Source of the DNA: Ustilaginoidea virens
Lineage: Eukaryota > Ascomycota > Sordariomycetes > Hypocreales > Clavicipitaceae
Length of the DNA: 64,000 nucleotides
Direction of reading: 5' to 3'
Assembly (NCBI RefSeq): GCF_000687475.1
Contig: NC_057318.1
Span: forward strand, 3,534,001 to 3,598,000
Shown here: one piece after another, positions 24,561 through 35,692 of the stretch
Position numbering within the stretch: the stretch's first letter is position 1
Layout: the number at the start of each line of letters is the position of its first letter
The notes under the pieces: model-generated
Databases searched by the model: none
What the model saw: only the letters and a program-made list of their open reading frames with translations
Told to the model about the DNA's origin: nothing
Translations under genes and position numbers: made by a program

Positions 24561-25479
24561 AGAGTATTACTACCTACTAAAATAGAAGTCGATTTATTTA
24601 ATATAATTAAAAAGGCCCTTATAAATAATAAGATCCTCTACTTATTCTCCCTTATTAAGCATTTTTTTATAGACTTTAATACCTTAGGAAAGGGAATTAG
24701 AGTTATAGTCTATTATATTAAAAACGATATTATTCCTAAACTAAAAATAGATAGTATTATTACCGTATATCCCCTATATATTAGTATATAACTAATAGCT
24801 TTTCTCTTAAGGATACTTTTAGATATTAAAAAGAAATATTAATCTACTAAACTTAAAATTTGTAGATATATATAGATGCTAAGAAAGGTTAGATATTAGA
24901 TTGAGGCGATCGAAAAGCCTCTTATTATTTACTTTACTAATTATTACTTAATCGTTAACCTAACGCAATAGGTCGATATAGCTAATATTTCTAGCCGATA
25001 TATTATTAATAAAAAAATAATCTATACCTTAAAATATATTAGCTAGTTTAATATTAAAGCTATTTATAAACTAGATAAAGACTACTTTATCCCTAATATA
25101 TTAAGTCATCTGCCGATTATCTTACCGATTTATAAATTAATAGCACTTAATTAATTTAAATAACTTCCTAATAATTGATTAGAGTATTAAATAGATTTCC
25201 CTACTGCCTTTACCTATAATATTTAATATAATCCTATTTATCTATTACTTATCCCCTTTAATATTATTACTACTGCCGAAAGGCCTATAATAAACTTAAT
25301 TAGTATTTCTTTAGAATTTTGCAGACTCTTATAGAAAGGATATAATAAAGACCTAATATAGTTATATATTAAATCTATAATCAATAGTAATAGTTAATTA
25401 CCTATAGAAGATAAAGCCTTTTTTTCTTTCGAATAGATAAATAATTTACTCTAGAAAATATTCTTAAACTGCCTACCTA

Positions 25480-26300
25480 AATTATATATACCTAAAAACA
25501 TAATAACTAAAGTCTTTACCGCTATATATAATAGAAACTATTTAGGTTACTTAAAGTTAAGTAAGGCAGTCTAATAGTTTTGCATCTATAAGGGATTATA
25601 ATATTTTAGAGACTACCTTTAAAGCTATCCCCTTTGCTAAATCTACTACCCTCGATATTATTAACGATATAGTAATCTATAACCCTTACTACCTCTACCT
25701 TATCCCTATTATATAATTTCTATTAATTTTTTGCTATTATTGCTAACCTCCCTTAATAGTAATAACTCTATATTAGTTATAATCGATAAATTTAGCAAAT
25801 AGTTAATAATAGTACCCTATAAAGACGCCTTATCTATATACTAATATGCCTCCCTCTTTTATAATAGACTGCTATCTTATAATTAGGGGATCCTAAAGGT
25901 AGTTATTAGCGATAAAGATAGGAGATTCTTATTTACTATATAGTCTAATTTTTAGAAACTAATAGGTATAAAACTATTCTATTTAATAGCCTATTATCCC
26001 TAAATAGATAATTAAATAAAATAAATAATCTAATAGATTAAGTCGATAGTCTAAATCTATATTTATTACTTAGAAGACTTATATTAGTAGGAGATAATTC
26101 TACCTAAACTCTAATTTAAATTTAATAATACTCTAAATATATTAATTAGAGCTTTACTAAATTAAATCGTTCTTAGCTTTAACCCTAATAATATTATTAG
26201 CGTATTTATATACCCTCTTTTAGATTTATTTAATTATATTAAAGAACGACTTTAAGCCTATAATGCAATAGCTATTGCTACTATCTAAATGAAATCGTAC
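25480..26300 (+). pseudogene. Gypsy integrase remnant
   Basis: Core motifs in order: L-V-I-I-D-K-F-S-K near 25770 (first Asp), V-I-S-D-K-D-R-R-F near 25900 (second Asp), then IAYYP near 25990 where the third acidic residue region begins, now broken by stops. A C-terminal segment continues toward the chromodomain. Confidence 0.65.
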
Positions 26301-26559
26301 TATAATAATAAATACTAATTAATATTTTTTGAACCTAGCGATAAAATATTTATCTATTTCGATAGAAGAAGATACTTAATCTTATTGTAATTTAGCTAAA
26401 AGTATTCTATTAAGTTTACCGGCCTATTTAAGGTAATATAATATATAGGTAGATCAGCCTATAAGCTTAACCTTTTAGATACTTAGCGAATATACTTAAT
26501 TATCTCTATTAATTATCTCAAACCCTTTATACCTAACCTATTTTAATAGCTAGCCCTAA

Positions 26560-26710
26560 TATCGGCATTAGTATGCTTTACCGATTATAATATATAATAG
26601 ATAATCGACTATAAAATAATAAAGGATAGAACCTAATACTATATTAAATTTACCGATTTTAATAGCTTATATAACTAGTAGATAATAGCGGATATAATAC
26701 TAAAGAAATT
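26560..26710 (+). pseudogene. Chromodomain remnant at the end of Gypsy Pol
   Basis: A frame from about 26587 reads Y-N-I, two stops, I-I-D-Y-K-I-I-K-D-R-T, one stop, Y-Y-I-K-F-T-D-F-N-S, matching a chromodomain (ILDHK...Y-V-K-W-x-G-x-x-x-x-x-N-x-W). Established: chromoviruses carry this at the integrase C-terminus and many use it to target heterochromatin. Here it is dead. Confidence 0.65.
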
Positions 26711-28432
26711 ATCCGGCCTAATACTATTATAATATTAGAATAATAATCGAGCTAATTCTATTATAATAATAGCTTAATTAGCAGTTTAACCGATTATTAT
26801 ATTAATAGCTTAACCGATTATTATAATAGTAGCTTAATCGACTTAACTTCCTACCGATCTCCTATAATATATAGCCTATTAGGCGATATAGCTATTTAAA
26901 TAATAAGACCCTCTTACCTTACTTTAGCCTTACCTAATTAATATTAGCTAACCTTTTTAATTCTTTTTCTTATCTTTTTATTTTTTTCTTTTTTATACTT
27001 CGTTTTAATATTTTAACCTTCCTATATATATATTTTAGTATTTCGACCCTCCTATATATATAAACTTAATACCTATAACCTCCTATAATATCTATATAAT
27101 CTATAGTATTATAATCTTACTAGAATATCATTAGTATTATCTAGGTATATAGATTTAACTTACCGTAATATATTCTCGCTAGGTATTTCCTTTTATATTA
27201 AAAGGTATTACCCTAAGAGGTTATTAAAGTAGCCTCTCTAACGAATATCCTTTCCTTACTTAACTTTACTAATATATATACTATACTATCTAATAATACC
27301 CTAACTAAAAAAATTCTAACTATACCTTAAGTCCCTAAAGACCTATAGGATATCCTTTAAGCGGTTATTTCTAAAATAATTTAGGGATTTATATTATCCT
27401 AAAATACCTAATATTAGAATGCATATTAATACTATTAGGCCTTTCTCGATTAGATCCCTTTATATCCTATTTTTATTATTAATACTTAGTAATATTTCTA
27501 CCCTACTAGAGATAAACCCCCGATAAATATAATGCCCTCTAGCCCGACCCTAATTATATTTTTCACCCCGATTAATTAATAATTACCTTTTTAACCTATG
27601 CCCCCTCTAGCTATCTAATAGCAACCTTTATCTTATTTACCCTCTAGCAATATACTTATAGAACTAACGAAATTAACCTAATTTATCTTTAAGCTTACTA
27701 ATAATACTTATAATCGCGATTTATAAAGCTATCCTACTCCCGATATAGCTTAAAAATTAATAAAGTTAACTCAAATCGCTTCTAACCTATTTAAAGCCGT
27801 TAATAAGTATTATACCTAAATTAATCCTATTAGAGAAATAGTAGATTTTAATTATTTAGCGCCCTAACTTATTTACGTCTCTAAGAAATAGTTCGAGTAA
27901 TTACTCTAATATATAGAGGCCCTTTAGCATCACTTTAAACTTATTAAGGAATAGACAATTTAATAGATATAGCAAATATTTAAGCTTACTAAGGCTTTTA
28001 CGTATAATATATTAGCTCTATAGCAACTCACTAATACGATTAATTATACCTTAACTATTACTATTATAGAGTCACCCCTATTAGCTTCGACCCCTAAGAA
28101 TCTAATACCTTAACTAGTATCTTCGACTCTTAAGCAGCTAATATTAACTCCTAAGATAAAAAAGAGACTAGCAATTTTAACTCTTAAGATAATAAAAAAG
28201 AGACCTCAATTAGCGAAATAAACGACCTATATACTATCTCTATTAGCAACCTTAATAAAGTCGATTTAACTACCTACCGCTCTCTTACGACCGGAATCCC
28301 CACTATATAATAATGCCCACTTCAATAAGGCTTAGGGTGATAGGCAGGAATAGAACTTAAGCGTTAAGGATAATTAAGTTACTTACAATCTATATATAGC
28401 GAAGACACTATTTTTCTTTAACGGGCGGCACT
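26711..28432 (+). other. Gypsy 3' internal region of unknown content
   Basis: About 1.7 kb between the chromodomain remnant and the 3' LTR, longer than a usual Gypsy 3' untranslated region. A stop-laden forward frame between about 27600 and 28300 gives helical, Lys/Leu-rich peptide (for example KLIKLTQIASNLFKAVNKYY). It is not recognised; an extra frame after pol or displaced gag-like sequence are possible readings. Confidence 0.4.
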
Positions 28433-28570
28433 TATTATATATCACTCACGTAACCCTCACGTAATAGCGTCCATATATATATATATATAGCTTAGCTCCC
28501 TGTAGATATTAGCTAGAGAGAGAAAACCAAGCCTATTATAATACACACTCTGACCTCATTGATCGTGACA
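28433..28570 (+). repeat. 3' LTR of the Gypsy element (138 bp)
   Basis: The first bases, TATTATATATCAC, correspond position by position to TGTCACATGTCAC of the 5' LTR with only G-to-A and C-to-T changes. The end GATCGTGACA is intact. Confidence 0.87.
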
Positions 28571-28575
28571 GTAGC
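28571..28575. other. Target-site duplication, right copy (GTAGC)
   Basis: Second copy of the 5-bp duplication flanking the Gypsy insertion; host sequence resumes here. Confidence 0.88.
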
Positions 28576-29205
28576 CCGCTCGGCCGTTGGCCAGCACGCA
28601 TGGAGATACATCGGCTAAAAGCTGTTGGTACATAGATGGACATCCTTGAACATACATGAAGCTTTCTTCCCGCTTGGCCAACCAGGTCTACTTTGACTGA
28701 TCGGCCCGGATTTCGTCATCATTACAACGTATTTAGACTTTGGTTTTTAATTGAAACTTTTGGCAGTATTCCAAGACTCAACACGAGTCCTGGGGCAGGT
28801 CGTGCAGCTGTGCGTATGACTTGGTTGATGCTTTGCTTTCATGTTTTCTTAGTCATGCAGACCCGGCCGGTCAGGCAATCAGGCAATCAGCCAGCCAGTC
28901 AGCCAGTCAGTCAGTCAGTCAAACTCGAAAGCTGACATGAAACTTATCCACAGAAAATCATTAAATTTTACCGTCATCAAGGTGGGCATGGGCCGCCACC
29001 CGCCGAGCAAATCATGAGTGGGACCGTGGGACCGTGGGACAAATTGGACAAATGGGACAAATGGAAAGATTGTTCTCGCAACTGCCTCTGCTCTGCTCTG
29101 CTTCCTCTCCCCCCATCCTGCGAATCTTTAGCCATCAATTCGGTCGCAGCCCGCTCTGGAGCGAGCAGAGTTGCGGCAAGGCCCGAAATTTCTCGACAAA
29201 ACCCC
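28576..29205. other. EMG1 upstream region with short tandem repeats
   Basis: Host DNA between the transposon island and EMG1. It holds imperfect tandem repeats of CAATCAGG / CCAGTCAG near 28868-28922 and a GGGACCGT / GGACAAAT repeat run near 29021-29064. It presumably contains the EMG1 promoter. No other gene recognised. Confidence 0.55.
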
Positions 29206-29413
29206 ATGGCCGCTAGTCCAGGCAGAGAATCCAAACCAGCCGTCTTAATCGCCCCTTCAAAGACGACCATGTCGTCACCCGATCGCCGAACTGGCGTCAA
29301 GCGACCCCGTAAGCTTCCACCACCAACTTCCATTGATTCACCACACGTCTGCCAGCCGCCCCTCCTCGCCGACAAGAGGATTCATCTTCCTCGTCCTTTC
29401 CTTCTTTTTTTTT

Positions 29414-29446
<33 letters not shown>

Positions 29447-30365
29447 ATTTTTTTTGCCCCCATCCATCTTTTTGTTGCAATTCTCCTCTCCCATCTGCTA
29501 ACCCCAATCACTGCCTCGGCTAAGCAGGGACACAATCTCTCCCACCCCCGGCTCTGCCTCAACTCGTTGCCGAACAACACACTCCAATTCTGCCCGCCGA
29601 CAAAGCTTCACAGCGATTGATTGTCGTCCTCTCAAACGCAAGCCTCGAAACCTACAAGGCCTCCCATGGCGGCAGTAACCGGTCAGGTCTTCACCGCGAG
29701 GATAAATATTCGCTGCTCAACAGCGATGAGCACATTGGCGTCATGCGCAAGATGAATCGTGATATAAGCGATGCTCGTCCGGATATCACGCACCAGGTAA
29801 CCCTCGATCCTGACCAAACCATCTGCTCATGGCGCGTGCGCTGATTTTCTTTTTTTTTTTCTTTTTTTTTTACCGTTTATTTCGGCAGTGTCTGCTGACG
29901 TTGCTGGACTCGCCCATCAACAAAGCTGGTAAACTGCAAATCTACATTCACACCGCAAAAGGCGTCCTGATCGAGGTGTCGCCGTCTGTCCGCATCCCCA
30001 GAACTTTCAAACGCTTTGCTGGTCTCATGGTGCAGCTTTTGCATCGCCTATCGATACGATCCACCAACTCAAACGAAAAGCTGCTCCGCGTCATTCAGAA
30101 CCCGATTACGGACCACCTACCGGCCAATTGTCGCAAAGTCACCCTGAGCTTTGATGCTCCCCTAGTCCGGGTCCGCGAGTACATGAAGACAGTAGCACCC
30201 AACGAGAGCATCTGCGTATTTGTTGGGGCCATGGCAAAGGGTGCCGACACATTCGCAGATTCAGTCGTGGACGAGAAAATCTCCATCAGCAACTTCTCCT
30301 TGTCTGCGAGTGTCGCCTGCAGCAAATTTTGCCATGCAGCCGAGGACGTGTGGGATATCCTTTAA
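29206..30365 (+). CDS. EMG1: 18S rRNA pseudouridine N1-methyltransferase Nep1
   Basis: SPOUT-family enzyme that N1-methylates a pseudouridine in 18S rRNA and is needed for small-subunit biogenesis in the nucleolus (family knowledge). Three exons: 29206-29308, 29528-29796 and 29889-30365, joined by introns of 219 bp (phase 1) and 92 bp (phase 0); 282 residues. Conserved blocks: [58 protein letters not shown] across the second splice, [27 protein letters not shown] and [17 protein letters not shown], the last two forming the SAM-binding knot. The start at 29206 sits just before a variable N-terminus; an in-frame ATG at 29014 is less likely and one at 29269 is also possible. Both introns hold long T tracts. 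Confidence 0.93.
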
Positions 30366-31582
30366 CACACCCCCATCTCATGTAGAATTCAGGGCGTCGC
30401 TGAGTTTTGGCATGCGGAGCACTCGATAGCCAAGAATAAGAGAGGACAAACTCGGGCAGCGGGCGTAGCATTTTCGTCCCGAGCCCATCTCTGCCGTCGT
30501 CTCTTATTTTCACAACCAAACCCAAAAAGAGAAAAGAAAAAAAGAAAAAAAGACGGTGGAAGCGCCTACCCCGCGGGGTCAAGGCGCTTTCAACTCCTGT
30601 ACGAAGTAACGTCATCCTCATGTCTTTTCTCAGCTCGCTATTGACGGCTGGCCAGCGATTATACAGCGGTGTCCGGTAGCAAAGGGGGGGGGGAGGCTGG
30701 CTACGTCTTGTCTAACCATGGTTTGGCTCGCTCACCCCTGTGCTCCATACTTCTCCATGCTCCAGCCAAGTCTTGTTTGGTTGCTCTTCTCCCGAACTCG
30801 GTATCTAAAAGGGCGTCTTTCGGGTGCCAACGTTGCGCTAATTCAGTCGTGGTTTCTTTGGGCGCGCACTTCCAAGGGAGAAACGACGACGGGGAGCTTC
30901 AATGTTCATCATTCGGCACTCGGGCAAACACGAATGTGATGGATGCTTGGCACTATGGAGCCTTGATGATTACACTAGTAGCAATGGAAGATGAATGCAT
31001 TATCCAGTGGTCCGGCCTCAAGGGCGTGCAACACCGGGAGAGACGAACCTTTCCAACCTCATCGTCGCAATTTGACACGGGCTCATGCGCAAGATTTCCC
31101 CATCGTGCAGGTGAATGGAATGAATGGACCATCGACCCCTTCCGCCCCCGGCCAAACCCATCAATTATGTCTCTTCCAGCTGGTGCCAGTGCAATAGCCA
31201 ACGCTGCCAAAAAATTTACCCATGTTTTTACCAACTTTGAGCAGCCAGCCAAGAATGCAGAGAGAGACTTTTAACTGTCTCAGTAGCCGGTGGAGGCGTG
31301 GTACACAATGGGTCTGGCGAATGCTTTGGTTTGGTAGATCGGGGGTCTTGGGGCACATCTCTGCCCGTCAACTTGTCTCGCATACATTATCATGAAAGCC
31401 AATGGCTGCTGCTTTGCCAAGCTGTGATGGTGGAGTGGTTGCTGTTTTTTTTTTTTTTCTTTTTTTCTTTTTTTTTTTTTTTTCCAAAACAAGAGAGTAG
31501 AAATCCTGGGCAGTTTGCGACGTGGCTGCACTCGACTTGTTGATCTGATTCAAACATAAGTACTAAACAAAACTAAACTAGA
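30366..31582. other. Convergent intergenic region between EMG1 and ATG9
   Basis: 1.2 kb between two 3' ends. A 201-codon open frame at 30669-31274 has no recognisable domain and is probably chance. Long T tracts occur at 31446-31483. Nothing else supported. Confidence 0.5.
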
Positions 31583-34532
31583 CTAGACTAGGCCGCTGCG
31601 ACGGGTATGTTGGGTTTGACGAAATTTATATATCAGCCCCAGGACGCCATTTTCCACATCTTCAGGATTTGTCGAGCTGTTCTCTCTGCTGGGGCCGTTG
31701 CCCGGGGACGTCTCCCACGTCGACTCGTCCAGCCCGGCATCCTCGTAGGCATCGTTGTTGAGCTCTGCAGCCCTCCTCCGTTCGCTTCTGCGACCTACGT
31801 CTTGGTCGGCGACCTGGGTTTCTGCGTAAGACCCAGTTCTGGGCTGGCGGTGGTGGTGATGCTGGTGCTGCTGGTGCTGCTGGGGGCTCGTCCCCCCCAC
31901 TGGGGGAGCCGTGGGCTGGTTGTGCGGATCTAGCAATATCGAGGCCATTGGTGACAGCTGTGGAATGACGGGGCCTGCCGCTGGCTTGCTCAGGTTTTGT
32001 GTCAAGAGGTTATTCCCGTGCCGGGCTCGGGTCCTGTTCCAGTCCGGTTGGACCATGTTGGACCCATGTACGTCGACGGCGAGAGACGGCGAGTTTAGGC
32101 TCGGGAAGACGGGCGGTGGGTGGAACTGGCCCCGGCTGCCGGGCGGCATGTGTCCCGGAATCCCGGTCTTGGGGTTGATGACGTAGTTGTCCAGAAAGCC
32201 GTAGTAGGAAGCGGCCATTTTGCCGTGCTTTGTGGAGTAATAGTCTTCTCGGACGTCCATGCCACCGGCCCTTTGAGGGGCGCTTTGCTCCACCCCCTTT
32301 TTGAAATCAAAGACGGCGAAGGAGCACACGTATCCGAGCCCGTCCACGTGGACCGTGAATTCGCGAAAAAAGTCGACGATTTGGTCCGCGCACTTGGGCA
32401 GGGAGAAGAACAACAGCAGGGGAGTTGTGATGATGCCCAAGACTTCCTCCAAGAAGATGACGACCCGCATCTTGTACAGCTCGGCAAATTCCTGCTTGAC
32501 CTCGAAGCTGTGCAGTCGTCCCTGCCAGTGATCGGGCATGTAGTGCGTGTAATCGATGACGTTGCGCAATGCGTACTCGGGATTGAAGACGGTCGTTTCC
32601 TCAGAAACCATGCCCCGAGCAAGGGCCCATATGCCTCCGAACACGCCAATGTAGAATAGAACAGTTCTGTCTTTGGTGATTTCGAAGCCGAGGAAGAGTT
32701 CTGAGTCCAGGACGGTGCCGACGGCGAGCACTGCCATGATGGCTCCCGCCATGAATGAAACGCTCCGGGCGATTTCTTCCGTCATGCGCTTGGGGAACTG
32801 CTCAATGTATCGCGACGCGAACGGAAAGGACATGTGAAGCCTCTCGTAGAATATGTGGGGTAACTCGTTGAACTCTCTAAACTTCCATTCTGCGAGGGGC
32901 GTGTACTTTCTCGCCGCTGCCATCTTTGGGTCTTTTTGATACTCCTGCGAGCATAGAATGAGCTTCATTCTCCTTGGGTTGGGCTGGGTTGGGCTGGGTT
33001 GGAGTTGGAGTTGGGGGAGGGCGGCGAGGCGGCGAGGCGTGTTCCACCGGACAGTCATGTCAAGTCAGTCTAGGGCTGCGATTGTAAACTTACATTATAA
33101 TACGTGAAAAAATACACAATGACGACGTAGGCGAGAACCACGGGAGCGAAAATGAGATTCAAGCATCCGGCCAAGTACATTCGCTGTCGCATTTTCTGGC
33201 TCAACGCCGACCTTCGGTCAGCGCGCAAGAAATCCTGTCTCACTTGGCCAAACTCATTGAAGGCCATGTCGAGGATACAGTAGTGTAGATACCACTCCAT
33301 GGTTTTCGAAAACAGCTGCCTGTCACGGAGAAGAGGCAGGGGCAGCGAGAGATTGAGAGCATCTTTGTTTATCATGGCGATGAGAAAATTCTCCTTCCGC
33401 ATCAAACGATTCGCTATGTCGTGAGCATCCAGTCTCTCCTTGGACTGGCTCCCGATGAACCGGCGGAGGTTGCGGGGAATGTTTGTGGCAGTTTTGGGGT
33501 TGTCGTCGCGCAAGGTCATTATTCGCGCCACGACATCCTGCCATGAAACCGTCTGCATGTCCTGCTCCGGGATTTCGAGCAGATGCACGAAAAAGTCCCG
33601 GATGTAGATTAATCGACGGATCTCGAAGAAATACTGTACCGACTTCCATATGAAAAAGAACGAGTATAACCAGATTCCCAAGCTCCAGGTAATCGACATC
33701 TTTCGAGTGCATTGCTTGACAATGACTTGGTCCAAAGCTCTGCTTTCCGGCACTTTGCTGTAGTCGACGCACTGCGTGAGAAATGTCAACAAGACCGTCA
33801 CGAAAAGCGTTTCCCTTTTAGCAGCGTTAGTACAGGTATGCGTCTTCAACGCAGGATCCTGGCTTACAGAAGCCACAGAGCATTTGAGCAAAGAATGCAC
33901 AATAAACCTCCACCTTCGTAGTAATCATATACGTCGCGTGTGAAACTGTCAAGGTTCGAAACATTGGCCCACCTCCATAGGGCTCTTTCCCTCCGCCCGT
34001 TTAGCTTCAAATCGCTCGCCAACGACCGTGGGCGCGATAGCGTGGACAGATTCCGGATTCTTTCACGGTGAGGTCCGTCGTGTGTGGCGGCAGTAAGTGT
34101 GAATCTGTGTGCTTTTGGTGGCTTGTCCCTCTCTCTCGCCTGCGGAATAGGAGGAGCCTGTGCTGCCTGAAAGGATGGTAATGGCCCCGGGTTCTCATGG
34201 GGTTCCATGAGCAGCGATGCCGGCACGTCGTTTTCAACATCTTCTTCGGGGTCCCAGCCTTGAAGCGCGCCCAATAGTTTAGCCCGAGGCTGTCCACGTC
34301 TTAACCCATGGACGGAGGCTGTAGCTGGAGTCTGGCTTGAGTCCATAACTGATCCCTCTGCTCTCGCGTCATCGAACTTGGCTTCTACCTGCTGCTGCTC
34401 ATCACCAACCACCATATGACTCTCCGCCTCTTCAAGTATTCTAGAATCGTCTCGATAATTTCTTGCTCTGCTCTTTTTCGGAAGGTATAGTGGAGGAGCA
34501 TCATCAGTTTGTCGAATGGCGTTTGGCAGCAT
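31583..34532 (-). CDS. ATG9: Autophagy-related transmembrane protein 9
   Basis: The only multi-spanning core autophagy protein: a phospholipid scramblase on small vesicles that seed the phagophore (family knowledge). Three exons on the minus strand: 34532-33868, 33814-33094 and 32944-31583, with introns of 53 bp (perfect TACTAAC branch site) and 149 bp; 915 residues, normal for the family. The N-terminal ~190 residues are polar and disordered; the conserved core starts at [13 protein letters not shown]. Core blocks include [44 protein letters not shown] and [22 protein letters not shown], with several hydrophobic segments. The C-terminal tail is disordered with a His/Gln run ([11 protein letters not shown]), a usual fungal variable region. 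The second intron contains GGTTGGGCT repeats in plus orientation. Confidence 0.92.
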
Positions 34533-35692
34533 GGTGAGGGGGGATCAAGAGTTCTTGGCAGATGACGGGCTGATTATGTACATTGTCAACGACAGCTTTT
34601 CTGTGTGCATTCAGCAGGTGTCATCTCGGTGCTGCTTAAGACATAAGGGAGTCTTGTTACCGGGCGGCCTATTGTCAGATATATTCAGGAGAGAAAGCAC
34701 GAGGGTTTGAGCTCTGTACATGCCTGGTCATCATAATCATGTGGTGTTGATCAACGTGACTGTTACTTTGGAGCTTGCACCGTCGCTGATGCTCCACTCA
34801 TCCACGACCCATGACGAAAGCGACTAAAGTTAGTTAGTGCTGGGGGGTGGTGCATTGCATGCGCTTCAATGTCGCGCTCCGCTCCACAGCAGGTACCATA
34901 ATACTGCGGAGTACGGAGTACGGAGTACTGCGCAGTACTCTGTACATGTGCTGGCAAAGGACTCTGTTGCACCAAAAGTGGGACGCCACACAATGTGTGG
35001 CTTTATTAGGTATTATATACTGCGATAGACTCGGCCGCAAGTGACATGCATGAGACAGACTTATAAGTACTCCGCACCTCCGTTCATGAGACAGCCCACC
35101 GCACGCCACCCTGCACCCTGGATTCCTCATCACAGGCATGCTCAAAAAAGGTCATGAACTACAGAGTATGTTTGCTGCGTCTTCTTCGCAGAGCTGACGA
35201 GCGGGTGAGTGTCACAGGTAGGCAGTACTCTTCCTAGCTATAGGTTGGCAGCATCTAAGCTTCGAAGGGCTAAAGTACTCAGTACCTAGGTACCTAAGGT
35301 ACCTGTATCTCACTACCTCCTACCTCCTAGGTAAGGTACCTCTCAAGTAGCGCCTAGTGCCATATTCAGGGCGCACCACGCTGATTTCTGGTGACAAGTC
35401 TCCGCCTTTAGCGTTGCCTCGCCAACGGCTGAATCTTCCTTACATCAAATGAACCACCAGCTACCCCCTAACCAAACCTGCCTGATCCAGACCCAGACCA
35501 AACATACATCCTAGGTACCTACTCATAGGTCGCTCAATTACTCCCATTTTTACACCAGACACTCGGCACAGGAGAAGGCTGGTTGGCAAAACTCTACTCA
35601 GTATCGCTAGTATCGCTAGTTTGCGATTACCACGACCAGCGTCTGTGACCACGGGAAGAACCTAATCGCGTCCGGCTGTCCTTCAAGCCGTC
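34533..35692. promoter_or_regulatory. Divergent promoter region of ATG9 and the GCNA-like gene
   Basis: 1.16 kb between two gene starts. It is the richest region in the window for short palindromic boxes: a CGGAGTAC triple repeat plus a 16-bp perfect palindrome at 34902-34945, and a run of GTACC/CCTAGG boxes at 35275-35343, with another at 35511-35521. A role as binding sites is inference; such boxes also lie between other genes here. Confidence 0.5.

Larger units (their letters stand above)
12892..28570 (+). mobile_element. RIP-degraded Ty3/Gypsy chromovirus, 15.7 kb including a nested Copia element
   Basis: Bounded by 138-bp LTRs (12892-13029, 28433-28570) and a GTAGC target duplication. 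Without the nested element (13634-20840) and its extra 5-bp duplication it is about 8.5 kb. Pol domains are still readable in order through stop-laden frames: protease-like region (~22860-23160), reverse transcriptase (~23700-24400), integrase (~25480-26300), chromodomain (~26580-26700). There is about 1.7 kb of further sequence before the 3' LTR. Almost all stops fit CAG/CAA/TGG changed by RIP. The order protease, RT, integrase, chromodomain defines a Gypsy chromovirus (family knowledge). The element is non-coding now. Confidence 0.85.

Noticed and set aside
28693..28935. 80-codon frame next to the transposon border
   Set aside because: Its C-terminal half is translation of the CAATCAGG/CCAGTCAG tandem repeat.
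30669..31274. 201-codon open frame between EMG1 and ATG9
   Set aside because: No recognisable domain, no codon or splice evidence, and lies between two convergent 3' ends; a low-abundance real gene cannot be fully excluded.
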